Of a DNA stretch of 64,000 nt, positions 1 through 10,410 are shown one piece after another (the first letter of the stretch is position 1; each line of letters starts with the position of its first letter). Below the pieces are notes generated by a model. It was given only the letters and a program-made list of their open reading frames with translations. It had not been told where the DNA came from and did not search any database. The position numbers were made by a program, and so were the translations under genes. This DNA is from Puccinia triticina (taxonomy: Eukaryota; Basidiomycota; Pucciniomycetes; Pucciniales; Pucciniaceae), in the NCBI RefSeq assembly GCF_026914185.1, contig NC_070559.1:5554001-5618000 (forward strand), given 5' to 3'.

Positions 1-621
1 TGTAATTACATAATCAAACTGTGAAAATTTTCAAATTCAGGATCCCCCTTGCATCAGGAGGATACACAGACTTCAGACAACCAGAACCACACCCCAGATA
101 ACCCAGGATCACCACCAAAGAGGATACCACACTCCCAGTACACCTACCATGTCACAGGCGCCTACACCACAGGTTGAAACTTTTGCGTGGCCACTTGTTG
201 GCTTGACCCCACACTGTGCCGCGGTTGGGCACTGGTAAGGCATAACCTGATCTGCACAATCCTACCAGATTGGGCTGCCCACTGTCAAAAACTGGCAAGG
301 CTCCAATGTCAGCCTACCCGCAATCATGCCATCGGCTTGACCACATTGATCTAGACAAAGAAAAATGTACAATCCCACCAAATCAGTCTGCCTGGCATCA
401 AAAACTGGCAGGATTCCGCTGTTGGCTTGACCGCATCACGTTAGAAAAAGAAAACATATATTTTCTGATGTCTTTTTATAAGCCTCTTTGAATATCAGGA
501 AGAGACTACACATGTCATGAAAAAAGAAACATCTACAAACACTTGTAAAAAAAATTCAGAAAAATGGAATCCACATGGTTAATTTAGAAAATTGCACGAA
601 CAAATATCCAAAACTTTTTTA
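1..621. other. Unassigned left flank with degenerate internal repeats
   Basis: No gene is recognisable. Between about 190 and 460 a degenerate unit recurs two to three times, containing AAAACTGGCA followed by GGCTTGACC and an A-rich AAAGAAAA tail. The 73-residue open frame at 270-491 covers this repeat and shows no protein features, so I do not call it a gene. The stretch ends at the left inverted repeat of the mariner element. Confidence 0.4.
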
Positions 622-852
622 ATTGTCTTTTTCATAAACCTTGGACCATTTTTTTTTTTTTCTATTATGGACATAACAGGTCGCAGATACTGGCAGATAC
701 TGGTCATCTGTAAAATGGCTGCCAAGTTCCTCTGCTCTGGTTCCGCACAGAACTCTGTCTTTGGATATTCAGGGGGGTGGATAAACCACATGTAGAAGTC
801 CGCTCAATTGGACCCATGTCAGATTGATCCCACCGGTATCAACCTACCGCGA
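622..852. repeat. Left terminal inverted repeat of mariner element
   Basis: About 231 bp, the reverse complement of 4939-5168 with a small number of substitutions. It includes a T-run near 648-661 and ends inwards at CCTACCGCGA. Very long TIRs are known in some Tc1/mariner lineages. Confidence 0.9.
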
Positions 853-970
853 ACCCACCTCCTCCCCAGCCCCCCAGTAAGTAGCCAGCGGTTCTCTCCC
901 CGCAGCCTCCCACAATCCACCAACAGTCAGCATCCTCCCCTCCATTTTGCAAATTGGTTCCTCACCCGCC

Positions 971-2133
971 ATGGGTTACCGGAAGTACAACCCTGGTACT
1001 AAGATCGCGGCCGTCCAAATGCTTGCCCAGTCATACTCCAGACCCTCAATCTGTGAAGCGCTTGGTTTTTCAATCTCGCGTCAATCTGTTGACCGCTGGA
1101 TGCAAATTTATAATGCGACTCAAAGAGTCATTCGAGATCCATCCGAATACGAAAAAAGAGGTCCCACTCGATTACTCACTACTGAAGACCGGGTTTTCAT
1201 CAAAGAGTTGATTCGTTGTGAACCCGGCCTGTTCTTGGACGAGTTGCAACAGTGCCTTTATGATGAAACCGACACCCTTTTGAGTCTCGCGACCCTCCAC
1301 CGCAACCTTGTCAAGGATATGGAGATCACTTTGAAGAAGGCCAATACTGTGAACGTCAGGAAATCCCTTGTTGCAAAGAACATTTTCGTGGAAAGCATGG
1401 CGACCGTGCCTGCGGATTATCTAGTTTTCACTGGTGAGCTCAACAGTCTCTCTTTCCACGCCACATCCTGCCGCTTGGATAGCTAATTCCTTCCTTGATG
1501 TGCAGATGAATCATCTATCTGCTCGAAGGATTTGCTGCGCAATTTCTCTCGATCCACCAAGGGAGATCAAGCTGATAGGTCAATCGTCGACCCCAACGCA
1601 ACCCAATTCACACTTATACCTGCCATTGGATTCAACGGGCTCCTGGCTTTAACGGTGACCAATCAAAATGTCAAGGGACGTAACTTCGCACATTTCTTGA
1701 AGTATGCTCTGGTAAGCTCCCTCTCATGCACATTTTCTTGGGATAATGTGAGTTTTGCTCTGACCATCATTTGCCCTTTTAGCTCCCCCAAATGAACCGC
1801 TATCCAGACATCAACTCGGTCCTGGTGCTGGATAACGCGCGCATCCATGGTGGTGAACGGATTGTCGAGTTTTGTCAGAATGCAGGCGTCAAGTTGATGT
1901 TCCTCCCAACCTACTCCCCTGAGCTCAACCCCATCGAGATGTGTTTCTCTCAGGTCAAGTCCGATCTCCGACGCACTCAAGCCCTGGTCGGCTGCGCCAA
2001 CTCCAACTGGGAAATCGAACGCACCACGTATTGGGTCATTTCTGCCAGCCTGTGCCACAAGCTGTACAAACATGCCGGCTACAATTGTCCGGAGATTGAC
2101 GCCTCAGATTCGGACAATGATGATATTCACTAG
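971..2133 (+). CDS. Tc1/mariner-type DDE transposase (3 exons)
   Basis: Catalyses cut-and-paste transposition of the surrounding element. Exons are 971-1433, 1506-1711 and 1783-2133; introns 1434-1505 and 1712-1782 have GTGAGC/GTAAGC donors and CAG/TAG acceptors, giving 339 residues. The N-terminus (MGYRKYNPGTK..) is a helix-turn-helix resembling the IS630/Tc1 DNA-binding region. Catalytic triad: Asp in FTDESS (its codon is split by intron 1), Asp in VLDNARIH, and Glu in SPELNPIE, with 34 residues between the last two (DD34E). The start is the first ATG in frame; an open extension upstream to about 947 lacks ATG. The length is typical for the family and no inactivating change is visible. Confidence 0.9.
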
Positions 2134-2244
2134 TATCATTTTTCTGAGTGATTTCACCTCTTAGTCATCTTATATCTATATCACCCCAAGTCTGCATTAG
2201 CACCTCAACAAAGCCGCAATAGTTTAGTCCGTTGCCTCTTCCTG

Positions 2245-2443
2245 CTCTTCACTTGAGCTCAGAAATTAAATAGGGATACTTCTTTTGAGCTTTGAAATTC
2301 CAACGGAATAGCTCTTCACTTGAGCTCAGAAATTAAATAGGGATACTTCTTTTGAGCTTTGAAATTCCAACGGAATAGCTCTTCACTTGAGCTCAGAAAT
2401 TAAATACGGATAATTCTTTTGAGCTTTGAAATTCAAACGGAAT
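2245..2443. repeat. 67-bp tandem repeat, 3 copies
   Basis: Three direct copies of a 67-bp unit (start CTCTTCACTTGAGCTCAGAA, end CGGAATAG) at 2245, 2312 and 2379. The first two are identical; the third carries a few substitutions. It lies just downstream of the transposase stop, inside the mariner element. 2444-2966 has no further gene or clear repeat. Confidence 0.9.
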
Positions 2444-2966
2444 GTGTGACACAATAACATTTTCTTTGCATGTTGAGGGAAGTAGTGCCCGTTTCAAATA
2501 GGGACATTAGATTAGCAGCGAAATGGACGCTGTAATGTGAGACACTGCGGATGGTACCTTCAGTAATCATCTCTACGACTCTCACATCCCTGTGCGCACG
2601 GAGAGGGCCAGCTGGGGCTTTAGCATAGTGAGCCTGTCTTGCTGTTTGAGTTGGGCCGTATGTTGGCGTGGCGGCAGCAATACAGCGGCCTCTTTGAATC
2701 AGATGTAGATGAGTATTTGCAAGTAGCCTTGTTACTTAATCAAATCACACCGCACAAACACACACAGACAGGACTATTTTTAGGGATATATATTGTAGGA
2801 TAACCAAGCAAAAAGGGGGCAAGAGAGCAAGCAAGGCACACACGTAGCGATCAATATTTGAGTAATATGAGAGATGAATAAAAAACATAGGAATAAATAA
2901 GGCAAGACGAACGATGGTAATAGGTAGAGCTTCAGAATAGCGGCCTAATTACCTAATAGTAGTATG

Positions 2967-4794
2967 CTACGGTCGTCCATGGGTAAGGCTGCGATGGTAT
3001 GGATCAACCCCGCCACGGAGCCTCGTGAGGGTCCCCACGCTCAAGCCCAATTTATCCATGTCGGCATCGCGCAAGTATCCAGGGGCAAACATCGTGTAAC
3101 TGTCGATATCCTCTCTCATCAAGCGGTCCAAGGTCTCGGTGGGATCCGACACCCCCGCAAAGTTTAAGTAATCTAACAACGAACCCGCATTTTCCGCAAC
3201 GGATCCGGGGCCCAAAACCACGGATGGATTGACCTGGTTACCGACAAGAGTGGGATCATCGCCACTCGTTGTTGCCGGAGGTGGAGCCGGCGGGGGCGCG
3301 GGAGGATTGAACCCAGTGGTTGCTTGGTAGACTTGCATCATAGTCGCCACAATATCAGCTGTATTCATTTGCGGTGCTGCGTCCGAGTGTCCGGCCAACC
3401 CCCGCTTGGGTTTGCGAGTGTAGTATTTGATCGACCCCGGTGGCGATAGTAAGCTGACCCCTGGCTCCTGATTATGCTGGGGATATAAGAATGGGCATTG
3501 GTCAGTCATGAAAAAACTAGCCAAGACTCAAAATCACTCGGGAAACACATGGCACTGACAGAAAAAACTCACCATCGCTTTAGCCCATAAGGCTACATTT
3601 GCCGGCGTGAGAATGATATATCGATTGATGTCGATGGGATCCGGATAGACCGGATGTGAAGGGTCAACACCCGTGTTCCTCTTGTACTTATTGAGGATGT
3701 CCTCCTTGATGATTGCTTGGGCCTCAAACTCTTCATCACAGGAATCTCCCTAATAATCCGGGGAATAGAGTGGTCAAGTCAAAAGAAGCCACATAGAGTA
3801 ATCATACATCATATTAACTCACCTCAGAATCAATGTCATCAATTGACCCCGTGCCTAAGGAACCAGACTGAGTCAAACAAGCCCGAGCTCGAGACGCCTG
3901 AGTCACTGCACGAGCCTCGTTGCGCCGGACGGTTTCCGCGAGCAAGTCGTTACCTTTGGCTATTGCAATCTTCTGGCCTGGGCTTTGCATACTCATGCTA
4001 ACCCCACCTTTGTTCGCCTTTTTGACTGTGATGCTATCGATCCAGGATGTAAAGGCGGTGTGATCGGAGAGAGGTCTTGGCGAGGAGTTTGGCCAATCTT
4101 TGTTTGAGTTGATATAAGCGGTCCAAAATATCGTAGGCGGGCTCGAGTTTGTGCCCTCGTTGAGCACCCTAGCCGCGTTGGAGTGATCCCTGGATGCAAC
4201 CACGCCAATCTGTTGAAGGAATGAGGCATACGTGATTGTACGGCAGTCAAAGATCAAGGCAAGAGCCTTTGCTGATTGGATTGCCTTGTGTACAAGTTTT
4301 TTCTGTTTGTTTTGTCTTGAGCCGTACAAGACAAAAGATACATTACAGGTGAACATGTGAGGTGTTGTGGGCAAGCACGGAAGAGGTGGGTGGTGAGGCG
4401 GGGTTGGTTGGATTGGGGGTGGATGTGGAAGGGGAACAACGTTGGCCGGTAATTCATCAAGATCTTGATGTCCGGCTTGAGTGTACGGCGGAAAGAGGTC
4501 GTTGTCGTTGACACTTGCTGGAGGGTGGAAGGCACCTCGCCTAGCTCCTGAGGCCGGTGGAGGGCGGACCATGTGTGAAAAGGGTGTGGTGCTGGAGTAA
4601 ACGGGATGAATGTTGGAGTTGTGGCCATGCGGATCGGTCAAATCGGTCGAAACTAGTGGGAGGGAGGGGGCATGAGCGTGAAAATAGCCGTTGGGCGGAC
4701 CACAAGACTCTTTGAGGCGTGGAGGGATCAAACTGGGGTGGATCTGGGCCAAGGATGGCAAATCGGGGTGGTCGCAAGCGGTGAATTGTGACAT
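2967..4794 (-). CDS. Accessory protein of mariner element, SAM-like C-terminus (3 exons)
   Basis: Unknown function. Exons on the minus strand are 4794-3823, 3749-3573 and 3476-2967, with GTGAGT donors and TAG/CAG acceptors; all junctions keep the frame, giving 552 residues. The N-terminal ~150 residues are rich in Pro, His and Ser. A Lys-rich patch (SRQNKQKKLVHK) lies near residue 160, and a conserved-looking domain follows to about residue 300. The last ~70 residues (LLDYLNFAGV.., DSYTMFAPGYLRDADMDKLG, TLTRLRGGV) resemble a SAM-type helical domain, which usually mediates protein-protein contacts. The gene lies convergent to the transposase within the same TIRs. Splicing is predicted from sequence only; the SAM call is by eye. 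Confidence 0.72.
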
Positions 4795-4938
4795 TTCATC
4801 AGTTTATTGGGTGAGGGGGAGGAGAGGGGAGGGGAAGAATTGTACGCACCAAAAGAGCTCCATCGACTCTGTCAACTGACCCATGTCCTTTGGAACCTGA
4901 CCCACCAATGAGATGTGCTCGAAGGACTTGTGATGCGG

Positions 4939-5168
4939 TCGCGGTAGGTTGAGACCAGTGGGATCAATCTGACAAGGGTCCAATTGAGCGGACTTCTACA
5001 TGTGGTTTATCCAGCCCCCTGAATATCCAAAGACAGATTTCTGTGCGGAACCAGAGCGGAGGAACTCGGCAGCCATTTTACAGATGACCAGTATCTGCCA
5101 GTATCTGCGACCTGTTATGTCCATAATAAAAAAAAAAAAAATGGTCCAAGGTTTATGAAAAAGACAAT
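4939..5168. repeat. Right terminal inverted repeat of mariner element
   Basis: Inverted copy of 622-852. It lies about 145 bp upstream of the accessory-gene start, so it may supply that gene's promoter. Confidence 0.9.
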
Positions 5169-7599
5169 ATCATAAAGTTACTAGCCCACGCAGTAAGAGC
5201 TGGGTTACTGCCATCAACACATGGTGAAGGTTGTGGGTTCCAGTCACCTGGCTGACAGGTGTGATTTTTGAGCTCTCACCACTGTTGCAGCCAACATTGA
5301 GCCAACAGACTGAAGTCAAGCCGCCAAAGTGCCGCTAAGTGACCGCGGTCAAGCCACTGCAGAGGTTCAAGCCGCCTGCGGGGGATTACACCCCCCCCCA
5401 CCGTTAAGGTGATTTATATAGGCCAGCGGTGTAGAATGTCCACTCACTGCAGCACAAGCGGAAATGCAGTGGGGCAGCTGCACAAATTCTTGGTCTACAT
5501 ATCCAAACAAGGCAATAAGCATGCATGCTTATGCATCTCATATGTAGGCTGAGGAAAGACCTTGAATGTCCAGCTAATCAAGCACGCAGAAAGGAAGGAA
5601 ATGCAGTGGGGTGGCTAAGCAAATGCTCAGTCTACATATCCAAACAAGGTGATAAGCATGCGTGCTTATGTGTCTCATGTGTAGGCTGAGGAAAAACCTT
5701 GAATGTACAGCTAAGAAAGTACACAGAAAGTCAGCAAACGTGAAGGGAGGTTTGCAAGCTATTGAAAACTGGCTACACCAGTCATGAAGAGCTTTATTCA
5801 TAAGCTATTGTGTTATATGAGTCATTGATGAACCTCTGTATGGTCATGGAGAGCTGCAGCTTGATTTGATGACTTGGTGATTGAGGGGGTACTTCTGGTG
5901 TGTATGTATTATAGCACCCACGGGCATGTTCCAGAGCCTTGTGCTCTGACATCTTTTTGAGACCCCAAGTAAGGGGGCTTACACAGTGAGGGACTCCTGT
6001 CCGTGCTGAGTGGTGGCAGTTCTGTGAGGGGAAAGTGCTGGTGAGAGCTGCCCTCTTGGTGGGTTTGATTTCTGAGAGCTGGAGATGATCAAAGATAGCT
6101 GGTTGGAAGTGGTGTTGAGAGGTTTTTCAAGGTTTTGGTCCTTGGCGGCAGTCTGTTTAGTTTACAAGGATTCTGATGATGTGAAAGACTGGAAGGAAGA
6201 ACTTGGAGACTCTTGAGATGATCAATAAACCCACAGTAGGTGCTGTGTTAGGACCAAGAAAGAGAATGTGAGTGAAGAAGGAAAGCAAGTGGAATAGAGG
6301 AGAAGAGGGGCTAGAATGGATGGGGAGGATCTTGATGTCTTGGCAATCTTGGGCTTTGGGCCTTGAGGCATGAGTTCTTGAGAGTGGATCTTGAGCTGCT
6401 TGAGGTTCTTGAGAGTTATACCAGTGAGGCCTGGAAAGATGAATGATGTGCCATCTCCCAGATGGGTCACCACAACAGTCATATAGAGTGGATTAGTATT
6501 AATATAAACAAGCATTTTTGGCTAATATGTTGATAAATAATATGTATCAAAAGTGAATGGATTCTATTTGTGTACAGACCCAACTAGCCCCTCTCTGGTG
6601 GGTGACTAGCAAGCTGCTAACTTCAATTCAAAATGTTTGGGCTAAACCTGTGGGATTTACAGCTACACAACTGCTGCCTCTGTGGAGATGCCCTTAGTGC
6701 GTTGTTACACCACAGGTTAAAATTGGCTTGAATGATTTTTAGGGTCACACCACGGGTTGAAATTGGATTGGATTTTTAGTTTTTGCACGTCAGCCCCCCA
6801 GCAGGGTGACAATGAGGTTGGGTATGACCTGCTTTCCCTGGGTTTGGTGAGAGGGGAGCAACAATCATTGTGTGAAAAAGTGTTTCATGGTTTCACTACA
6901 GCTTTTTAAGTCCTGCCAAAAATCATGAGACATGTGTGTGTTATGAGCCATAGCATGAGCTCCACAGCTCAGCCTCTGATCATGTACATATCACTTACGT
7001 CTCACAGACCACATGGTTTGAGAGGCTGGAGATCCAAGCTCCTTGCTCATCCTGTTGGGTCCAGAACCCTCAGACTATCTCTTCAACCTTTCCTCAGATC
7101 AGACCTTATGGTTCTGAGGAGTCAGGACCAATGAATGCCAACTGTCTTGGTTCTGAGAACCAATATGCCAACCATTTTGGCTCTGGCAGCCAAATTTATG
7201 TGGGAACCATGTGCATTCTCTTGCAAAATGGTTTTTGGAACCAAATTGGTTCCTGAGCCAAATTCATTCCAATTTGATTCAAAAAACCACTCTCTGACCA
7301 ATTTAGTTTTCAGAACCACCTTGAAAACTTTTGTGCACCCATGGTGTAAATCTCTCTTGGTGGTCGGCAGCACTCTGCAGCTCGCCAGCCCTGCAGAGCT
7401 GTTAAGTTAGGGTGTTACCGCCCATGACAATTGGCTCCAATCAGCTGAAAATCAAGGAGCCCAAGAGCTCCCTGCGACTAGGGCCGTGTTCCATTTTTTT
7501 TGTTTTATCTTCAACCTCGTTTTTTGACGGATTTTTGTGAGAAAATCATAACTGAATCTGTGATACTGGAGAATCTGAAAAAGGTCAGATCAGGTTGAA
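5169..7599. other. Intergenic repeat-rich DNA, no supported gene
   Basis: Contains a ~137-bp tandem duplication (listed separately) and, at 5405-5445 on the minus strand, a block with TATATAAATCACC that recurs at about 35270-35315. An Ala/Ser-poor 97-residue minus frame at 6222-6515 and overlapping frames in both directions at 7122-7410 have no recognisable family. The latter region is rich in GGTTCTGAGAACC-like palindromes. Confidence 0.4.
5455..5730. repeat. ~137-bp tandem duplication
   Basis: Two imperfect copies, with GGAAATGCAGTGGGG starting at 5460 and again at 5597. They share CTACATATCCAAACAAGG and AAGCATGC(A/G)TGCTTATG, the latter a palindrome. Confidence 0.75.
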
Positions 7600-8310
7600 T
7601 TATCACGGGATCAAGTTACAAGATCTGGAATTTCAGATTTCACAGGGAAATCTGGACTCTGGAACTCTGAATCACTTTGGGGATCTTCAGGGACCCAGAT
7701 TTCCCTGTGAAATTTGATATCTGGTGACAGGACCCCGGAAAGCCCCAACCAAGCCGCCTCATGTAATTTTTGCTGATTTTGGGTTTTGGATATGTGGGGA
7801 AATTGGGTTTTCCCCAATTGAACCCAGTTTGGATGTGTAGTACATGAGGAGGATTTTTTGGGAGAAAGCCCCAACGGGGCAAAATTAGACAAAAAAAGCC
7901 TTTTTTTTGGCCAGGAACTGGGTGACTTCCCGTGGGATCTGGCACCCTCCCAGATGCCGCTTTAGACCCGAAAAGTCTAGATTTTTGCAGGGAAATCTAG
8001 CTTTTTGGGCTCTAGATTGTTTCTGGGAGACTCCCAGATCTCGACGGGAAGTCATCCACTGAACCCAAGACCTACATGGTTGGCTTTTCTTTCCAGGCAA
8101 GCCCAAAATATACCAACTACATTAGGAACATCTTGAAAAATGAACCAATCTTGATACTTATCCTGTGATTTACATGAGGAGCATTTTGCAAAAAAATGTC
8201 CCCCGGATACGTGTTATGTACATGAGGCGGCTTGGTAGGGGCTCTCCGGGGTCCTCTGGTGGCTCAGATCTGACTTTCCAGATCGACGGTAAGTCCCTGG
8301 AAGTCCTCAG
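7600..8310. repeat. Inverted-repeat element remnant surrounding a MITE
   Basis: A ~36-bp inverted repeat pairs 7731-7766 (ACCCCGGAAAGCCCC.. to CATGTA) with 8218-8253 (TACATGAGGCGGCTTGGTAG..). Internal shorter palindromes around CAGATTTCCCTGTGAAAT also occur (7634-7710). This suggests a decayed non-autonomous DNA element. Frames on the minus strand here are palindrome shadows. Confidence 0.55.
7920..8057. mobile_element. 138-bp MITE, PIF/Harbinger-like, copy 1
   Basis: Starts GGGTGACTTCCCGTGGGATC and ends with the approximate complement CGACGGGAAGTCATCC. It is flanked by a 3-bp duplication ACT (7917-7919 and 8058-8060). A second copy of identical length is at 27344-27481. Three-base TSD and GGG-starting termini suit PIF/Harbinger; superfamily assignment is inference. 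Confidence 0.85.
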
Positions 8311-8516
8311 TATTCGGACAAACGCAAGAACGTGGGGCCCGGATCGCAACCCTATGTATGTAAATACCTGCGATCACGGATTGCTGCCACCGGGCAGCGA
8401 TGGCCACAGCCGGTCAGCTCGTTAATCGATCAAGCCCTGGGATCCCGCCCTGCCAATCGCCAGCCCGCCGAGAACGATGATACGACAACCGGTGAAAGCT
8501 GGTCAGCCTCGGATGA

Positions 8517-9107
8517 GACAAAGGCTCGCAAGACCGAGTTTCATGGCGCGACCAACAACGGCCCTTCCTGCCATATGCCATAAATCATAACACCTCCTCC
8601 GATCTCCTCGTCGTCTCCCACAAGAAACTGCACAAACTTGCAGACCTCATCAACCATCATCGGAGCACCGTCGAGCAGGCTGTCATCCCGATGCGCTTCA
8701 GTCACAAGGCTATCGCCGCTGAGGTACTCGAACTCCTCCTCAAAGCTAAGCTAGATGTCATTGAGCGCGGTTTCAAACCCAATCGATTGGTCGTCGGTCA
8801 ACTCCCTTCGCACCTCATCCCTAGCATTGTTTCCACGCAAAATAAAAGCAGCTGATATATAGTATATCGACCAGCGGAAGCTTCGGTGACCAAGGGCCTC
8901 CACACTACTGAGCTGCAAGTACGAGCTCGTGGAAGACACGGGAAGATCAGCCATCCGACAGCCAAGTTCAATATGACCCTACGCAAGCCGACTGACCCGA
9001 ACAAGCTGGCACTCCAACGAAGACTGACCTTGAAACAGGCCAGCCTTTGGCTTAGTCAACGTGGTATAATCGCTGGTAGCCCCTCAGGGTCCCCGCTGAT
9101 AGTGTGA
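8517..9107 (+). CDS. MRPL22: Mitochondrial large-subunit ribosomal protein uL22m (5' end unresolved)
   Basis: Structural protein of the mitochondrial 54S subunit near the exit tunnel. Supported exons are 8517-8796 and 8875-9107, with a 78-bp GT-AG intron. The first exon has the L22 helix region (SHKKLHKLADLI, AVIPMRFSHKAIAAEVLELL, then NRLVV). The second begins AEASVTKG and contains the basic hairpin RARGRHGKISHPTAKFNMTL characteristic of L22. Upstream, an ATG at 8400 in the same frame begins a mitochondrial-presequence-like peptide (MATAGQLVNRSS). Two in-frame TGA codons (8478, 8514) intervene, so a further intron or a damaged 5' end must be assumed. Family assignment is by motif. Confidence 0.75.
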
Positions 9108-9617
9108 CTCCTTCCTCTGCCGCTCACCGGCCATTCTGGGGATGGTAGCCCACTTTCTTACCTCATTTTCAATCTCCGCCCCTAGAATTGCATTACTTCC
9201 TTTTTTTTGTTGTCAGTTCGTCTTGATCTTGTTGGTTTTGAAAATGACTCAGTTCTATTACTGTTGTTTGCTTGGGTTGAACTGGCTTGAACAATGCTCC
9301 TAGACGAGAGCCTGAGAGGAGAAAGCGACGGGTTCAAACTTCAACGGTGACCCGTGAAGATGGCTTGGACCCTGAAATGCTGGAACTTTGGGACTAATTT
9401 GTAACTACGACATTATTGCATATAGTCCCCGTCGGAAAACCCTCGATTGATGCAGTGATGTTTGAAAAATTTCGCCACATCTTCAGCCTGTCTATTGTGC
9501 ACCTCCGCACTCCATAATCAACCCACTGGTCATCGCCAAGAACAAAATGTTTTACTCGAAGAGCAAATTTTCGACTCTCTCACAGCTTTGGATTCTCATG
9601 TACATGGCAGCTTTCAG
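9108..9617. other. Intergenic; possible signal-peptide exon of the SOD-like gene
   Basis: No complete gene. The ATG at 9547 opens a hydrophobic stretch (LSQLWILMYMAAFS) typical of a secretion signal, ending at 9617 with CTTTCAG. It is out of frame with the SOD-like exon that follows, so the link would need a different splice choice or reflects a frameshift. Confidence 0.4.
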
Positions 9618-10410
9618 CCATTGTTGATCTGAGCTCTGCCCATCCAGATAAGAAACCGCCAGGACAAAAAACGAAATATCCTATCACAGCTCACGCCACA
9701 ATCAGATCCGGAGACTTTATAGCTGACATTAGTTTCGTGCTAATGAATCCCGTCCCCGCCCCTCCACCGCCCAAAATTACTGGCTACACAACGCTTCCAT
9801 GGCCACTACCTCTCTTTTACATCACATACTCCGGAGTTACGGATGGCGAAGAATGGGACTTCTCCAGTAAGTACATAGTCGGCATTCTGTGACTGTGGAT
9901 TGGCTCTTGAAAACTGACCCCTACGAAACAAAAAACGTTACAATGATCAGTCAACGAGAAATCGATTGACAAAGGTGATGAGATTCTATGCAAGGCCACC
10001 GGGAACAGATGGAATCCAACAAATTCGACCTACAAAGGACCCGATGCAGTTAAATGTACTCCAGAACGGCCTGGCCATTGTGAATCAGGTGTAAGAACCC
10101 TCCGGGCCCACTTGAGTGTGAATCGTTAAGACCTGAGGCTGACGACATACCAAAAATTATCTTTTCTCCTTAGAATTTGTGCGGAAAATATGGCAGGCTG
10201 AAACCTGGCCCTAATGGCAATATCCTCCAGCAATATCAGGCTACTCATTACGATCCGAGTCTCAGATTTGGTTATTCGGAACTCGGCATTTTTGGCAAAA
10301 GTATCGTGGTTTACGATCCGACTGGCACCCCGGTGACATGTGGTGAGCTTCCTGACTCTTCGACTAGGTTACATCTTGTAATAATTGGAATAATCCCGAC
10401 AGCACACTGA
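9618..10410 (+). CDS. Secreted Cu/Zn-superoxide-dismutase-like protein lacking metal ligands
   Basis: Exons are about 9618-9866, 9951-10090 and 10174-10410, with GTAAGT/GTAAGA donors. The translated order matches the Cu/Zn SOD fold as seen in extracellular fungal SOD-like proteins: IRSGDFIADISFVLMN, a loop, DFSINEKS, ILCKATGNRWNPTN, CESGNLCGKYGRL, then GIFGKSIVVYDPTGTPVTCG. Positions that hold metal-binding His in true enzymes read Ser/Asn (FSINE for FHIHE), Arg (GNRWNP for GGHFNP) and Tyr (SIVVY for SVVIH), so dismutase activity is unlikely. From 10377 the frame reads into a copia LTR, which supplies the present stop at 10410. The 5' end is uncertain. Confidence 0.68.

Larger units (their letters stand above)
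622..5168 (+). mobile_element. Tc1/mariner (IS630-type) DNA transposon with accessory gene
   Basis: The element is bounded by near-perfect inverted repeats of about 230 bp, starting ATTGTCTTTTTCATAAACC on the left and ending in its complement on the right. It holds two convergent genes: a DDE transposase (plus, 971-2133) and an unknown protein with a SAM-like C-terminus (minus, 2967-4794). The outermost bases are certain only to within 1-2 bp because an exact TA duplication is not obvious. The poly-T stretches in the two arms differ slightly. Both genes look open after intron removal, so the copy may be recent. Class is assigned from the DD34E transposase; boundaries come directly from the repeats. 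Confidence 0.88.

Noticed and set aside
1663..2073. Minus-strand protein opposite the mariner transposase
   Set aside because: Lies across a spliced exon with catalytic motifs on the plus strand.
7122..7410. Overlapping frames in opposite directions
   Set aside because: They mirror each other through GGTTCTGAGAACC-type palindromes and show no domain.
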